From Actinoplanes palleronii (GTDB lineage: Bacteria > Actinomycetota > Actinomycetes > Mycobacteriales > Micromonosporaceae): a stretch of 64,000 nt of DNA. How positions within the stretch are numbered: the first letter of the stretch is position 1; each line of letters starts with the position of its first letter. A program made the position numbers and the translations under genes. A model generated the notes under the pieces. The model worked only from the letters and a program-made list of their open reading frames with translations, made no database searches and was not told the origin of the DNA. The DNA lies in NCBI RefSeq assembly GCF_016862315.1, contig NZ_BOMS01000023.1, positions 45,073 through 109,072 on the forward strand, given 5' to 3'. Below, piece by piece: positions 7,823-16,566 of this stretch.

Positions 7823-7863
7823 TGTGCATAACTCTGTGGATGAACACCAGAACTTGTGGAAAA
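7823..7863 (-). promoter_or_regulatory. Cluster of three DnaA-box-like sites upstream of herA
   Basis: Read on the minus strand, TTATGCACA (7823-7831), TCATCCACA (7835-7843) and TTTTCCACA (7855-7863) each match TTATCCACA at 8 of 9 positions. All three face the same way, within 41 bp of locally AT-richer DNA, just after a CAAGATCTTG palindrome (7815-7824). No dnaA or dnaN is nearby, so this is not clearly oriC. It could titrate DnaA or link expression of the repair operon to replication initiation. Confidence 0.5.
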
Positions 7864-7913
7864 CCCGAACGGGTGGAGATCCGACGGGCATTTTGTCGTA
7901 CCTCTGAGGCACC

Positions 7914-9662
7914 ATGATCGGCGTGTCTGACGAAACTTCCCCTGTCGGGCGGGTGCTAGGCACTGCCGACGCGACCCCGCTCCAGTTCTGGACGGCTGTC
8001 GCCCCGGGCAGTTACCTGCAACTCGACGACGTCGTGGTGACCAAGCGCGACCTGCCGGACCGCGAACCGGTCACCATCGCCGGGGTGGTCACCCAGGTCC
8101 GGGCCCGGCACGAGGGGGCCCAGTTCGACTCGGACGTGTTCGCCATCGCCGACGGCACGCTGCCGGCCATGGTCCAGGAGGCCGCCGAGATCACCACGAC
8201 CCGCGTCGACCCGGAGCTGTACGTGCCGCCCGCCCCGGGCGCGGTCGTGCACCGGGCCACCGGCGCGGCCCGCGACGCCGCGCTGCACTTCGACCGGATG
8301 GAGCGGCGGGTCCCGATGGGCACCGGCCGCGACGGCGTGCCGGTCTATCTCAACGCGGACTTCCTCGACGGCACCCGGGGCGCCCACGTCTCGATCTCCG
8401 GCATCTCCGGCGTGGCCACCAAGACCAGCTTCGCGACGTTCCTGCTCTACTCGGTGTTCCGATCCGGGCAGCTGGGTGCCGACGGCGCCAACGCCCGCGC
8501 GCTGATCTTCAATGTCAAGGGCGAGGACCTGCTCTTCCTGGACCACCCGAACACCAAGCTCGACGACAACACCCGCGCGGCGTACAAACTGCTCGACCTG
8601 CCCGCCCAGCCCTTCTCCGACGTGCGCGTCTACGCACCGCCGCGGGCCGGCGACTCGTCCGGCTCCCCCGACGTGAGCAGCCGGCTGACCGGTGTCGACG
8701 CGTTCTACTGGACGCTCGAGGAGTTCTGCTCCGGCAAGCTGCTGCCGTACGTGTTCGCCGACTCCGACGACGAGCGCCAGCAGTACACGATGGTGGTCCA
8801 CTCGGTCACCGCCCACCTGCACCGGTTCGCGGTGCCGGCCGAGGGCGGGATCAGCATCGACGGCCGCCGGATCGGGTCGTACGGCGATCTCGTCGACCAC
8901 ATCGTCGACCAGCTCACCGACGACGAGACCCGGTCGATCTGGGCGGGCAGCGCGGTCAACATGGGCACCGTCAACGCGTTCGCCCGCCGCATGATCAACA
9001 GCAAGCGCGACCTGTCCCGGCTGATCCGCGGTGACCTGGCCCAGCGCCGCCCGCACCAGATCAAGACCGCGGACAGCGCCCAGGTGACCGTCGTCGACCT
9101 GCACAACCTGCCGGACCGCGCGCAGCGGTTCGTGGTCGGCGTGACGCTCAAGACCGAGTTCGAGGAGAAGGAGAAGTCCGGCACCGGCCGCCCACTGCTC
9201 TTCGTCGTCCTCGACGAGCTGAACAAGTACGCACCGCGCGAGGGCTCCTCCCCGATCAAGGAGGTGCTGCTGGACATCGCCGAGCGCGGCCGGTCCCTGG
9301 GCGTGATCCTGATCGGCGCGCAGCAGACCGCCAGCGAGGTGGAGCGCCGGATCGTCACGAACTCGGCGATCCGGGTGGTCGGCCGGCTCGACCCGGCCGA
9401 GGCGTCGAGGCCGGAGTACGGCTTCCTGCCCCCGGCCATGCGCCAGCGCGCCCTGCTGGCCCGGCCCGGCACGATGTTCGTCAACCAGCCGGACATCCCG
9501 GTCCCGCTCTGCGTCGAGTTCCCGTTCCCGGCCTGGGCCACCCGCAAGTCCGAGTCCGGTCCCCCGCCGGTCGAGACGCTGCGTTCGATAGTCCAGGGCG
9601 CCGATCCGTTCGCCGTCATCGGCGGCCGGGCCGGTGGCGACGACGACGACATTCCGTTCTGA
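7914..9662 (+). CDS. herA: HerA-type DNA-translocating ATPase
   Basis: 582 residues. The N-terminal ~90 residues look like a HAS-barrel (VGRVLG...DDVVV...VAGVVTQV type). The core is a FtsK/HerA-family ATPase with a P-loop-like GISGVATKTS (~162-171) and Walker B LLFVVLDELNKYAP (~430), followed by AERGRSLGVILIGAQQ, which matches the arginine-finger/sensor strand of HerA. HerA forms a hexameric ring that drives DNA into the NurA nuclease during end resection. The gene starts a tight operon (22 bp to sbcD). The P-loop has valine-alanine where most P-loops have G-x, so ATPase activity is likely but not certain. Alternative name: DUF87-containing ATPase. Confidence 0.8.
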   Translation: MIGVSDETSPVGRVLGTADATPLQFWTAVAPGSYLQLDDVVVTKRDLPDREPVTIAGVVTQVRARHEGAQFDSDVFAIADGTLPAMVQEAAEITTTRVDPELYVPPAPGAVVHRATGAARDAALHFDRMERRVPMGTGRDGVPVYLNADFLDGTRGAHVSISGISGVATKTSFATFLLYSVFRSGQLGADGANARALIFNVKGEDLLFLDHPNTKLDDNTRAAYKLLDLPAQPFSDVRVYAPPRAGDSSGSPDVSSRLTGVDAFYWTLEEFCSGKLLPYVFADSDDERQQYTMVVHSVTAHLHRFAVPAEGGISIDGRRIGSYGDLVDHIVDQLTDDETRSIWAGSAVNMGTVNAFARRMINSKRDLSRLIRGDLAQRRPHQIKTADSAQVTVVDLHNLPDRAQRFVVGVTLKTEFEEKEKSGTGRPLLFVVLDELNKYAPREGSSPIKEVLLDIAERGRSLGVILIGAQQTASEVERRIVTNSAIRVVGRLDPAEASRPEYGFLPPAMRQRALLARPGTMFVNQPDIPVPLCVEFPFPAWATRKSESGPPPVETLRSIVQGADPFAVIGGRAGGDDDDIPF

Positions 9663-9684
9663 TCTTCGAGGCTAAGGTTTCGCG

Positions 9685-10836
9685 ATGCGCATCCTCCACA
9701 CCTCCGACTGGCACGTCGGAAAGGTTCTCAAGGGCCGGAACCGCTTCGAGGAGCACACCCGGGTGCTCGCCCAGGTGATCGAGATAGCCCGGGCCGAGAA
9801 ACCGGACCTGGTGATCGTCGCCGGCGACCTCTACGACACCGCCGCGCCGACCGCGGACGCCACCCGGCTGGTCACCCGGGCGCTGTCCGCGCTCCGGCAG
9901 ACCGGCGCGCGGGTGGTGGCGATCGGCGGCAACCACGACAACGGCCAGGCCCTGGACGCGCTGCGGCCGTGGGCCGACGCGGCCGGCATCGAGCTGCGCG
10001 GCTCGGTCCGGGACAACCTCAACGATCTCCTGATCGAGGGGACCACCGAGGGCGGCGAACGCTGGCGCGTGGTCGCGTTGCCGTTCCTCTCCCAGCGGTT
10101 CGCGGTCCGGGCCGCCGAGATGTACGAGCTGACCGAGGCCGAGGCGCACCAGACCTACGCCGACCTGATGGCCCGGCTGCTCGCCAAGCTCAGCGAGCCG
10201 TTCGCCGAGCCCGGCGTGGTCAACCTGGTCACCGCCCACCTGACCATGGTCGGCGCGAGTGCCGGCGGCGGCGAGCGCGAGGCGCACACCATCATGGGGT
10301 ACGCGGTGCCGGCCACCGTCTTCCCGCCGAACGCGCACTACGTCGCCCTCGGTCACCTGCACCGCGCCCAGCGGGTGATCGCACCGTGCCCGACCCGGTA
10401 CAGCGGCAGCCCGCTCGCGATCGACTTCGGCGAGGAGGAGAACGTCTGCTCGGTGGCGATCGTCGACGTCTCGGTGGACAAGGCCGCTCAGGTCCGGGAC
10501 GTGCCGGTCACCTCGGCGCTGACCCTGCGCACGGTCCGCGGCACCCTCGAACAGCTCGCCACGGTGAACCTTCCGGATGCCTGGCTGCGTGTCCTGGTGC
10601 GCGAGGCACCCCGCCCCGGCCTGCGCGAGGACGTGCAGGAGATGCTGCCGAACGCCCTGGAGGTCCGCATCGACCCCGACATGCTGCCCGAGCGCTCGGG
10701 TGCCCGATCGGCGGAACGCGCCGGTCGCTCCCCGCGTGAGCTCTTCGGCGACTACCTGGACAGCCGCGGCAACGCCGAGGACGGCGTCCGCGAACTCTTC
10801 GACGCGCTGTACGACGAGGTGAGCAGCACCCAATGA
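9685..10836 (+). CDS. sbcD: Exonuclease SbcCD subunit D (Mre11-like nuclease)
   Basis: 383-residue metallophosphoesterase with all nuclease motifs: SDWHVGK (7-13), GDLYD (~49-53), GNHDN (~78-82), the central AHLTM and GHLHRAQ (~222). With SbcC it forms the Mn-dependent nuclease that opens hairpins and trims blocked DNA double-strand ends. The C-terminal capping region that contacts SbcC is present. Its ATGA overlap with sbcC ensures equal synthesis of both subunits. Confidence 0.95.
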   Translation: MRILHTSDWHVGKVLKGRNRFEEHTRVLAQVIEIARAEKPDLVIVAGDLYDTAAPTADATRLVTRALSALRQTGARVVAIGGNHDNGQALDALRPWADAAGIELRGSVRDNLNDLLIEGTTEGGERWRVVALPFLSQRFAVRAAEMYELTEAEAHQTYADLMARLLAKLSEPFAEPGVVNLVTAHLTMVGASAGGGEREAHTIMGYAVPATVFPPNAHYVALGHLHRAQRVIAPCPTRYSGSPLAIDFGEEENVCSVAIVDVSVDKAAQVRDVPVTSALTLRTVRGTLEQLATVNLPDAWLRVLVREAPRPGLREDVQEMLPNALEVRIDPDMLPERSGARSAERAGRSPRELFGDYLDSRGNAEDGVRELFDALYDEVSSTQ

Positions 10837-13340
10837 GGCCCATCAGGCTGGACATGTCCGGTTTCACGGTGTTCCGTGACCAGACCACCGTGGACTTCAC
10901 CGACGCCGACTACTTCGCGCTGGTCGGCCCGACCGGCTCGGGCAAGTCGACGGTGCTGGACGCGATCTGCTTCGTCCTCTACGGCCAGGTCCCGCGCTGG
11001 GGCGGCGCCCGGGGCATCGTCAACGCGCTCGCGCCGTCCGCGGTCGAGGCCCGGGTCCGGCTGGTCTTCGAGTCGGCCGGCGACCGGTACGTGGCGACCC
11101 GGGTGGTCCGGCGCGACGGCCGGGGCAACGTCAAGACGTCCGGCGCCGGTCTGCAGCTGATGCCGGCCGGTTTCGACGTGTCGAAGCTGGACACCGGGAT
11201 GGACCTGGCCGACCTCGGCGAGGTGCTGGCCGGCGTCCCGGCCGAGATGGACGAGGCGGTGCAGGCCGCGGTCGGCCTGCCGTACGAGCAGTTCACCAGC
11301 TGCGTGATCTTGCCGCAGGGCCAGTTCGCCGACTTCCTGCACGCCAAGCCGGCCACCCGGCAGCAGATCCTGATCAACCTGCTGGGCCTGCAGATGTACG
11401 AGCGGGTGCAGGTCCGGGCGGCCGAGCGCGGCAAGACCGCCGACGCCAAGCTGACCGTTGTCGATCAGTCACTGGCCGCCCTGGAGGACGCCACCGACGA
11501 GGCGGTCGAGTCGGCCGCCGAGCACCTGGCCCGGATGCGCGAGCTGACCGGAGCGGTGGAGGCCGCGGTGCCCGGACTGCGGGCCGCCCGGGCCGAGGAG
11601 GAGGCCGCTCGGGGCACCCGGGACACCCTCGACGCAGAGCTCGGGCTGCTGTCGTCCGTGCGTACCCCCAAGGGTCTTGCCGAAGCGACCGGTGCGATCA
11701 CCGCGGCCCGGACCACCGCGGAGCAGGCCGCCGAGGCGGTGCACGAGGCCGAGGAGGCCGAGGAGAAGGTCCGCGGCGAGCTGACCGCGGCCGGTGACGC
11801 CGGGTCGCTGCGCCTGGCCCTGGACCGGCACACCGAGCTGGACCGGCTCACCGAGCAGGAGGGCTGGTTCGCCGGCAAGGTCTCGGTCGCCGAGGTGGAG
11901 TGCCGGGACGCGCGGGCCTCCGCCGACCTGGCCGAGTCCGAGCACACCGGCGCCCAGCAGCTGCTGGAGCAGGCCCGGCAGGACTACCGGGACGCGCAGC
12001 AGCGGGACCGGGCCAGCGCCCTGCGCGGGCACCTGGTCGCCGGGCACGACTGCCCGGTCTGCGAGCAGAAGGTGACCGTGGTGCCGCAGGTGCCGCGCGA
12101 GTCGTCGGTGCGGCTGGCCGAGGCGGCCGGCAACGCCGCCCGTGAGGCCGCCGAGCAGGCCACCGCGCGTTTCCAGCAGCGCGACGCGGTGGCCCGCAAC
12201 CTGGAGAGCGACCTGGAGCGCAAACGCGGCCAGTACGAACACCACCTGACCCGGCTCGCCGAGGTGCGCAAGGCCGTGCAGGGGCTGCCCGGGGTGGAGG
12301 CGATCCAGCAGCGGCTCGCCGAGTTCACCCGGCTGCAGGGCCGGCTGGAGGACGCCACCGCCGCGGTCCGCTCGGCCCGCGACCGGCTGCGCGCCGCGCA
12401 GACCGGGGTCCGCACCGCCGAGGAGCAGCAGCGCACCGCGTGGCGCACGTTCGACGCGGTACGCGACGGGCTGGCCCGGTTCGTGCCGCCGCCGGCCGAC
12501 CGGGACGACCTGGCCGGCGCCTGGTCGTCGCTCGTCGACTGGGCGCGGGCCGAGCACGCCTCCCGGGCCACCGCGCGGGCGGCGGCCGAGGGCTCGGTGA
12601 CCGCGGCGCACCAGGCCACCGCCGGGGCGCACGCGGCGATCGTGGCGCTGTTCACCGCGGCCGAGGTGCAGCCGCCGGCCACGCCACCGACGGTCACCGC
12701 CGACGCCGAGGCCACCCTGATCCGGGCGGCCGCGGTCACCGCGGAACGCGCCGAGGCGGCCTGGCAGCGGATGACCGAGCGGTTCGAGCAGGCTCGAGAG
12801 CAGCAGGACCAGCGGATGGTGCTGCAGCAGGAGAGCCGGGTGGCGAAGTCGCTCGCCGGGCACCTGCGGGCCAACAACTTCGAGCGCTGGCTGCTCGAGG
12901 AGGCCCTGGACCTGCTGGTCGACGGCGCGTCCGGGATCCTGCGCGAGCTCACCGGCGGGCAGTACGAGCTGATGCACGACAAGGGCGAGTTCTTCGTGGT
13001 CGACCACCACGACGCGGGCCTGCGCCGGGGCGTGCGCACGCTCTCCGGCGGCGAGACGTTCCAGGCGTCCCTGGCCCTCGCGCTGGCCCTCTCCGAGCAG
13101 CTCGCCGGGATGAGCACCACCGCGGCCAGCCTGGAGTCGATCGTGCTGGACGAGGGCTTCGGCACCCTGGACGCGGCGACGCTCGACGTGGTCGCGGCGA
13201 CGCTGGAGAACCTGGCGGCCCGCGGCGACCGGATGGTCGGTCTGGTCACCCACGTGCACGCGCTGGCCGAGCGGGTGCCGGTCCGCTTCGAGGTGCACAA
13301 GGACGCGCGAACCGCGTACGTGGAGAGGGTCGGCCTGTGA
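10833..13340 (+). CDS. sbcC: Exonuclease SbcCD subunit C (Rad50-like SMC ATPase)
   Basis: 835 residues, on the short side for SbcC, with intact hallmarks: Walker A GPTGSGKST (~32-40), Q-loop PQGQF, two long Ala/Glu/Arg-rich coiled coils, the zinc-hook CPVC (~407-410) between them, ABC signature LSGGETF (~736) and Walker B VLDEGFGTLD (~769). It clamps and tethers DNA ends and gates the SbcD nuclease. The start overlaps sbcD as ATGA and the stop overlaps the next gene as GTGA, so four genes form one translational chain with herA. Confidence 0.95.
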   Translation: MRPIRLDMSGFTVFRDQTTVDFTDADYFALVGPTGSGKSTVLDAICFVLYGQVPRWGGARGIVNALAPSAVEARVRLVFESAGDRYVATRVVRRDGRGNVKTSGAGLQLMPAGFDVSKLDTGMDLADLGEVLAGVPAEMDEAVQAAVGLPYEQFTSCVILPQGQFADFLHAKPATRQQILINLLGLQMYERVQVRAAERGKTADAKLTVVDQSLAALEDATDEAVESAAEHLARMRELTGAVEAAVPGLRAARAEEEAARGTRDTLDAELGLLSSVRTPKGLAEATGAITAARTTAEQAAEAVHEAEEAEEKVRGELTAAGDAGSLRLALDRHTELDRLTEQEGWFAGKVSVAEVECRDARASADLAESEHTGAQQLLEQARQDYRDAQQRDRASALRGHLVAGHDCPVCEQKVTVVPQVPRESSVRLAEAAGNAAREAAEQATARFQQRDAVARNLESDLERKRGQYEHHLTRLAEVRKAVQGLPGVEAIQQRLAEFTRLQGRLEDATAAVRSARDRLRAAQTGVRTAEEQQRTAWRTFDAVRDGLARFVPPPADRDDLAGAWSSLVDWARAEHASRATARAAAEGSVTAAHQATAGAHAAIVALFTAAEVQPPATPPTVTADAEATLIRAAAVTAERAEAAWQRMTERFEQAREQQDQRMVLQQESRVAKSLAGHLRANNFERWLLEEALDLLVDGASGILRELTGGQYELMHDKGEFFVVDHHDAGLRRGVRTLSGGETFQASLALALALSEQLAGMSTTAASLESIVLDEGFGTLDAATLDVVAATLENLAARGDRMVGLVTHVHALAERVPVRFEVHKDARTAYVERVGL

Positions 13341-14305
13341 CACGGATGTTCGTCGACGCGTGGGACCCCTCCTACGGGACGTCGTTCGAGGGCGGTGACC
13401 CGGAGGGGCCGGCCTCGCCGTCGAGCGCCCAGGTGGACACGGATGTCGAGGTGCCGGCCGCCGAGTGGGCGCCGATCGGGGTGCCGCCCGGCGCCCGCCC
13501 GCCGGACGTGGTGTTCCTGGTCGACGGGGTGCGGCGCAACGACGCCGGACTGTGGACGGCCGAGGAGGACGGCACCTCCTATCCCGGGCTGGCCGCGTCG
13601 TACGCCGCCGGGGTGGTCCGCTGCGACCTGGCCCGGGGCGCCGCCGAGCTGGTCGGCGCCCGGGTCGGCCGGGGCCTGTTCACCGCCAGCCCGAGCGCCG
13701 GGGACCTGCAGGCCGGCACGGTCCGCTACCAGGTCCACCGGATCAGCGGGACCGGCGAGGCGAGCAAGCTGCCGCCCGCCGTGCAGGCGCCGCTCACCGC
13801 GCTGGAGATCGACATCTCGAGCGCGGCCCGGGACGGCGGCTCGGACGGCGCCGACCTGTTGATCGTGGACGGTCCGCTGCGCAACCGGCGGCAGCTGCCC
13901 CGCACCATCGGGTACATCAAGACCCAGCAGAAGCAGTACCTGCCGGCCGCGCTGACCACTGTGGTGACCACGCTGAAGCCCGGCGAGCGGACCCCGGTCT
14001 TCCACCTCGGCACGGTCTGGGGCGGCTGGTCGTGGTACCTGCGACTGCCCGGGGCGACCGGGGCGCCGTGGTCCGGGATCGTCCGGGTGGAGTGCTCGCC
14101 GGATCTGACCGTGGACCAGGCCGTCGAGCTGGCCGGGTTGTCGTCGGCGACGCTGCCGAGGTTCGCGTCGGCGTCGTACAAGGATCCGCGGGCGCCGCAG
14201 AACCTGGTGCCGATCGCCGGCCTGGAGCGCCGGTTGCGCGGAATGCTCGGCGACGCGCGGGTGCTGCACCGCGCGCTCGCTCTGGCGACCGCCCGCACGC
14301 GCTGA
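13337..14305 (+). CDS. NurA-like nuclease domain protein
   Basis: 322 residues, GTG start overlapping the sbcC stop (GTGA). Two acidic strands end in D-G as in NurA 5'-3' exonucleases: FLVDGVRRNDAG (D63-G64) and LLIVDGPLRNRR (D178-G179), the latter followed by GYIKTQQKQYL (K195), where NurA has a conserved G-x-x-K helix start. NurA works inside the HerA ring, and herA is three genes upstream. Identification is by motif and operon logic only; most annotation pipelines would call it hypothetical. An intervening stretch rich in D/E and P at residues 15-55 is probably disordered. Confidence 0.6.
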   Translation: MTRMFVDAWDPSYGTSFEGGDPEGPASPSSAQVDTDVEVPAAEWAPIGVPPGARPPDVVFLVDGVRRNDAGLWTAEEDGTSYPGLAASYAAGVVRCDLARGAAELVGARVGRGLFTASPSAGDLQAGTVRYQVHRISGTGEASKLPPAVQAPLTALEIDISSAARDGGSDGADLLIVDGPLRNRRQLPRTIGYIKTQQKQYLPAALTTVVTTLKPGERTPVFHLGTVWGGWSWYLRLPGATGAPWSGIVRVECSPDLTVDQAVELAGLSSATLPRFASASYKDPRAPQNLVPIAGLERRLRGMLGDARVLHRALALATARTR

Positions 14306-14310
14306 CTCTT

Positions 14311-14361
14311 CCGGCATGCGGGCACCCATCTCACTTATCGGGACGGGTGCCCGTATACCGG
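14311..14361 (+). terminator. Terminator-like hairpin after the herA-sbcDC-nurA operon
   Basis: The arms CCGGCATGCGGGCACCC (14311-14327) and GGGTGCCCGTATACCGG (14345-14361) pair at 15 of 17 positions. It begins 6 bp after the last stop of the operon. There is no U-tract. Confidence 0.7.
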
Positions 14362-14904
14362 AACAAGTGACCCGGTTGTGCGAATTTGATCGAATTCTGC
14401 GGTCACTCGATCGGGTCTTTCCCGAATGACCACACAGCGGGCGAACAGGTAAACAGCCGCTTACAAGACCGATAGGCGCGCGAGCAGCAAGATCAGAAAA
14501 TGGGAGCGCTCCCCACCGGGTGTCGCCCGAAAGGGTCCAAGAGATAACCGGGCATCCTCCGAACGGCCCGCGGACCCCGTCATTCACCACACATTACTCA
14601 TCCGTGCACACCCAGCGGAATCGGTTGTTCACGGAGCGAGATCACGCTCTCCCGGACCCCGAGAATTATTTCCAGAGGCATGTCTCGGGCCCGATGTCAC
14701 TGAGTATCATTCCGCCTTACCTGGCGTCCGAATCGGCGTAGATCAATCCCCCCATGATCCGCGGCCCGGCACGCCCTCGATCGTCACCACCTGCGGAGGA
14801 CCCTTGAGACCGAGTGTCCCGGAAATTCTCGAGCCAGCTTTGATCCCAGCCGGGCATCCCAGCCGTATCTCAGGCGACGGGGAAGTGTCCGGGTGGAGGT
14901 ATCG
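14362..14904. other. Gene-free stretch upstream of the ECF sigma gene
   Basis: About 540 bp with less coding bias and higher AT than the flanks. It holds a palindrome at 14501-14514, the 11-mer AATTTGATCGA at 14383-14393 that recurs at 16474-16484 before the lipoprotein gene, and presumably the promoter of the sigma operon. A 73-codon GTG-initiated frame at 14520-14741 has no family features and is not called. Confidence 0.6.
14501..14514. promoter_or_regulatory. LacI-family (CebR-like) operator palindrome
   Basis: TGGGAGCGCTCCCC matches the 14-bp CebR operator TGGGAGCGCTCCCA of actinomycete cello-oligosaccharide control at 13 of 14 positions. CebR is a LacI-family repressor. No sugar transporter or glycosidase gene lies nearby; the next gene downstream is the ECF sigma factor at 14905. 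It may be a true regulatory site or a chance palindrome. Confidence 0.45.
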
Positions 14905-15585
14905 ATGCATGCGGTGGCCGAGAAGCGGCTCACGCCGGAGAGGGTGCGTGTGATGGCGCGACACTCCGGAAGTAGGTGGCAAGCACTCGACGGAGGCCGT
15001 GGTGATGCCCAGGATGACGGTTCGGTGATCCCCCGACAGTCGGCTCGGCACGAAGCGCCGAAGACCGGTGCGAGCCACGAGGACACTCTCGTCAAGCTGC
15101 TGTACGAGGAGCACGCCGGCCCCCTGCTGATGTTCGTCCTCCGGCTGACCGGCGGTGACCGCCAGCGGGCCGAGGACATCGTGCAGGAGACCCTGCTGCG
15201 GGCCTGGCGCAACGCCCACCGGCTCGGCGCACAGGGCCAGCAGTCGCTGCGCCCGTGGCTGGTCACGGTGGCCCGGCGGATCGCCATCGACGAGCACCGC
15301 AGCGCCAACGCCCGACCGGCCGAGACGTACGACCGCGAGCTGGAGAGCTTCCCCAGCACCGCGGACGACACCGATCGCGTGCTGCAGTCCATGACGGTGT
15401 CGGATGCGCTCCGCCAGCTGAGTCATTCCCACCGGGAGATCCTGATCGAGACGTACTTCCGGGGCCGTACCGTGCCCGAGGCGGCCGAGCAGCTCAACCT
15501 TCCGTTGGGTACCGCGAAGTCCCGGGTGTATTACGCTCTGCGTGCGCTGCGTACCGCTCTGCAGCAGCGGGGGGTGACATCATGA
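14905..15585 (+). CDS. ECF-type RNA polymerase sigma factor
   Basis: 226 residues with sigma region 2 (YEEHAGPLLMFVLRLTGG; AEDIVQETLLRAWR; RPWLVTVARRIAIDEHR, ~75-150) and region 4 (LRQLSHSHREILIETYFRG; TVPEAAEQLNLPLGTAKSR, ~180-220). ATG 14905 is chosen because GGAGG ends 5 nt upstream; the in-frame GTG at 14893 overlaps that RBS. An N-terminal tail of ~60 residues precedes region 2. The stop overlaps the anti-sigma start (ATGA), the normal arrangement for a sigma factor held by its membrane anti-sigma. Cognate promoters probably include the exported-protein operon after 16413. Confidence 0.92.
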   Translation: MHAVAEKRLTPERVRVMARHSGSRWQALDGGRGDAQDDGSVIPRQSARHEAPKTGASHEDTLVKLLYEEHAGPLLMFVLRLTGGDRQRAEDIVQETLLRAWRNAHRLGAQGQQSLRPWLVTVARRIAIDEHRSANARPAETYDRELESFPSTADDTDRVLQSMTVSDALRQLSHSHREILIETYFRGRTVPEAAEQLNLPLGTAKSRVYYALRALRTALQQRGVTS

Positions 15586-16364
15586 CCCAGGAAGATCACT
15601 ACGACGTCGCGTCGTACGCGCTGGGCGTGCTCGGCGACCACGACGCGTCACGCTTCGAGGACCACCTGATCGAGTGCCCGCAGTGCGCCTTCGAGCTGGA
15701 GTCCTTCGTACAGGTGGCGGACGTCCTCGCCGACGTCGACGCGGAAGCGCTGCTGGCCGCGGAGAAGGCGGAGCAGGACGGCGCGCTGCTGAACAAGATG
15801 ATCCGCGAGGTGCGCACCGACCGGCGCAAGGCGAACAGCCGCCGGCTGTACTCGCTCGCCGCTGCGGTGGTCGTCTTCGCCATGCTGTCGATCGGCGCGC
15901 TCTTCGCCGGCGGCAAGTGGCTCGGCACCGACGCCACCACTCCGGGCAACGGCAACCAGGTCGCCCAGCGGGACAGCCGCCAGCTCGACCCGCTGCCGGA
16001 CAGCGACGGCGTCGGCATCGGCGGCACCCAGCTTCCCGGCCAGAACTACGACGGCACCGACTCCCGGACCGGAGTGAGCGCCGCCGTGGGCCTGGAGAAG
16101 AAGGACTGGGGCACCCAGATCTCCTTCGCGGTCTCCAACCTCAAGGGACCGAAGACCTGTGGTCTGGTCCTGGTGCGCACCGACGGCACGTCCGAGCGGG
16201 TGGCCACCTGGACGATCGGCGACAAGGGCTGGGGCACCGCGGCCAACCCGGCCCCGCTGATGCTGCAGGCGGTGACCGGCACGGCACGGGAGGACATCGC
16301 CCACGTGCAGGTCCAGGAACTCACCGCCAACGGGACCGGCGAGACGCTTATCAGCGTTCCGTAA
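15582..16364 (+). CDS. Membrane anti-sigma factor with zinc-finger (HxxxCxxC)
   Basis: 260 residues. The N-terminal cytoplasmic anti-sigma domain carries the ZAS motif H-L-I-E-C-P-Q-C, which binds zinc and holds the sigma factor. One membrane segment follows (SLAAAVVVFAMLSIGALF, ~88-106), then a secreted C-terminal domain resembling the sensor part of RskA-like anti-sigma factors. Release probably involves redox loss of zinc or regulated proteolysis; neither is visible directly. It is translationally coupled to the sigma gene and followed by a strong terminator. Confidence 0.9.
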   Translation: MTQEDHYDVASYALGVLGDHDASRFEDHLIECPQCAFELESFVQVADVLADVDAEALLAAEKAEQDGALLNKMIREVRTDRRKANSRRLYSLAAAVVVFAMLSIGALFAGGKWLGTDATTPGNGNQVAQRDSRQLDPLPDSDGVGIGGTQLPGQNYDGTDSRTGVSAAVGLEKKDWGTQISFAVSNLKGPKTCGLVLVRTDGTSERVATWTIGDKGWGTAANPAPLMLQAVTGTAREDIAHVQVQELTANGTGETLISVP

Positions 16365-16377
16365 TCGTACGAACACT

Positions 16378-16412
16378 AAAAGGGTCCAGCCGGTATCGGC
16401 TGGGCCCTTTTT
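16378..16412 (+). terminator. Rho-independent terminator after the anti-sigma gene
   Basis: AAAAGGGTCCAGCCG pairs with CGGCTGGGCCCTTTT around a 4-nt GTAT loop, followed by T. This is a textbook intrinsic terminator, one of the few in the window with a U-tract. It separates the sigma/anti-sigma pair from the exported proteins. Confidence 0.9.
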
Positions 16413-16566
16413 CGCCGTGTGAGCCTTTCCCATACGTACGCGGCCGGGCGCAGGGTTCAAACAAAAATTCCCCAATTTGATCGAGCCGAATATTCATCCG
16501 CCACCGCACGGGTCCCGTACTACTGCGCGGAAATGGCAGAGGGTTTCGATCAGCTGGAGGGGCCAC

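Noticed and set aside
7758..7913. Chromosomal replication origin
   Set aside because: Three DnaA-like boxes are too few, and dnaA, dnaN, gidB and parAB are absent.
11984..14590. 868-codon minus frame antisense to sbcC and the NurA-like gene
   Set aside because: Shadow frame with Arg/Ser/Ala bias and no domain pattern.
14520..14741. Possible 73-codon gene before the sigma factor
   Set aside because: No RBS, atypical codon use, no domain; the region looks like regulatory DNA.
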